The notes under the pieces are model-generated. The model was given only the letters and a program-made list of their open reading frames with translations. It was not told the DNA's origin and did no database searches. A DNA stretch of 64,000 bases, taken from an uncultured Oscillospiraceae bacterium (GTDB lineage Bacteria; Bacillota; Clostridia; Oscillospirales; Oscillospiraceae). This document shows positions 63,856 through 64,000 of the stretch, piece after piece (the first letter of the stretch is position 1; every line of letters starts with the position of its first letter). The stretch covers positions 83,030 through 147,029 of the forward strand of contig CANROC010000007.1 of NCBI GenBank assembly GCA_947632175.1. The letters run 5' to 3'. A program made the position numbers and the translations under genes.

Positions 63856-64000
63856 CCCCGGAGGAGGAGGGGGAACCCACACGGGAACCCCCTCACATAA
63901 CAGGGAAAAGCGGGTTGCAACTCTCCGGGATCCCCGGAGGAGGAGGGGGAACCCACACGGGAACCCCCTCACATAACAGGGAAAAGCGGGTTGCAACTCT
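63856..64000. repeat. 76-bp direct repeat running off the window
   Basis: Copy 1 at 63856-63931, copy 2 from 63932 to the window end, identical where both are visible. Unit contains CCCCGGAGGAGGAGGGGGAA and GGGAACCCCCTCACATAACA. No credible gene; the frame crossing it is proline/arginine-rich and lacks a ribosome binding site. Confidence 0.85.

Noticed and set aside
58..63976. Plus-strand open frames, many over 100 codons
   Set aside because: They lie antisense to genes with recognised motifs, lack ribosome binding sites and have shadow-like composition.
63697..63996. Minus-strand 99-codon frame across the terminal repeats
   Set aside because: Composition is set by the 76-bp repeat, with no ribosome binding site and no family resemblance.
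1..64000. CRISPR array
   Set aside because: No series of regular direct repeats with unique spacers; the repeats seen are tandem units or dispersed structured elements.
1..64000. tRNA genes
   Set aside because: I looked for T-loop GGTTCGA-type sequence with acceptor pairing in the gaps and found none convincing; GGGTTCGATGAG in repeat R lacks a cloverleaf.

Overview
The window reads as about half of a large tailed-phage genome (or a phage-derived contig). Every convincing gene lies on the minus strand, packed with 1-17 nt overlaps and strong AGGAGG-type ribosome binding sites, so transcription runs from about 63.4 kb down to 1. No virion, packaging or lysis-cassette gene was recognised; those must lie outside. 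An oxygen-sensitive class III ribonucleotide reductase (NrdD/NrdG), a SleB-type wall hydrolase and the Shine-Dalgarno style point to an anaerobic Firmicute (clostridial) host. This is inference; no host gene is present.

Layout in transcription order. (1) 63.4-64.0 kb: non-coding, tandem repeats. (2) 55-63.4 kb: many small unknown proteins, punctuated by GC-rich hairpins and five sequences that match the twister self-cleaving ribozyme; four of them sit directly before a ribosome binding site. (3) 51.9-54.9 kb: a four-gene ubiquitin-like operon (ubiquitin-like protein, E2-like protein, JAMM/MPN peptidase, ThiF/E1-like enzyme), followed at 49.3-50.4 kb by a reverse transcriptase. (4) 46-49 kb: a cluster of small proteins, several sharing a GW module; 45.1-46.0 kb is a non-coding, GC-rich, repeat-bearing stretch. 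(5) 34-45 kb: cysteine desulfurase, GP88-like protein, Dam and Dcm methyltransferases, antirepressor, macrodomain, PAPS-reductase-like enzyme and Lar-type zinc ribbons. (6) 22-33 kb: replication and recombination (PolIII alpha/PolC-type polymerase, primase, intron-split DnaB helicase, RecB/Cas4-like nuclease, SSB, ERF annealing protein, HD protein, recombinase-like protein). (7) 7-22 kb: nucleotide metabolism (dUTPase, NrdG, NrdD, nucleotidase, dNMP kinase, ThyX-like), PhoH, ClpP-like protease and wall hydrolase. (8) 0.5-7 kb: a run of small proteins, many sharing a CxxC...CxxC plus amphipathic-helix module, and an RNA ligase.

The most striking features are: nrdD, which I could reassemble only as ten exons separated by nine group I introns (including a 7-nt exon); the ubiquitin-like conjugation operon; the hairpin-plus-twister units; a phage reverse transcriptase of unclear role; and several repeated structured intergenic elements not explained by any gene. 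All assignments come from reading motifs in the sequence; no database search was run.
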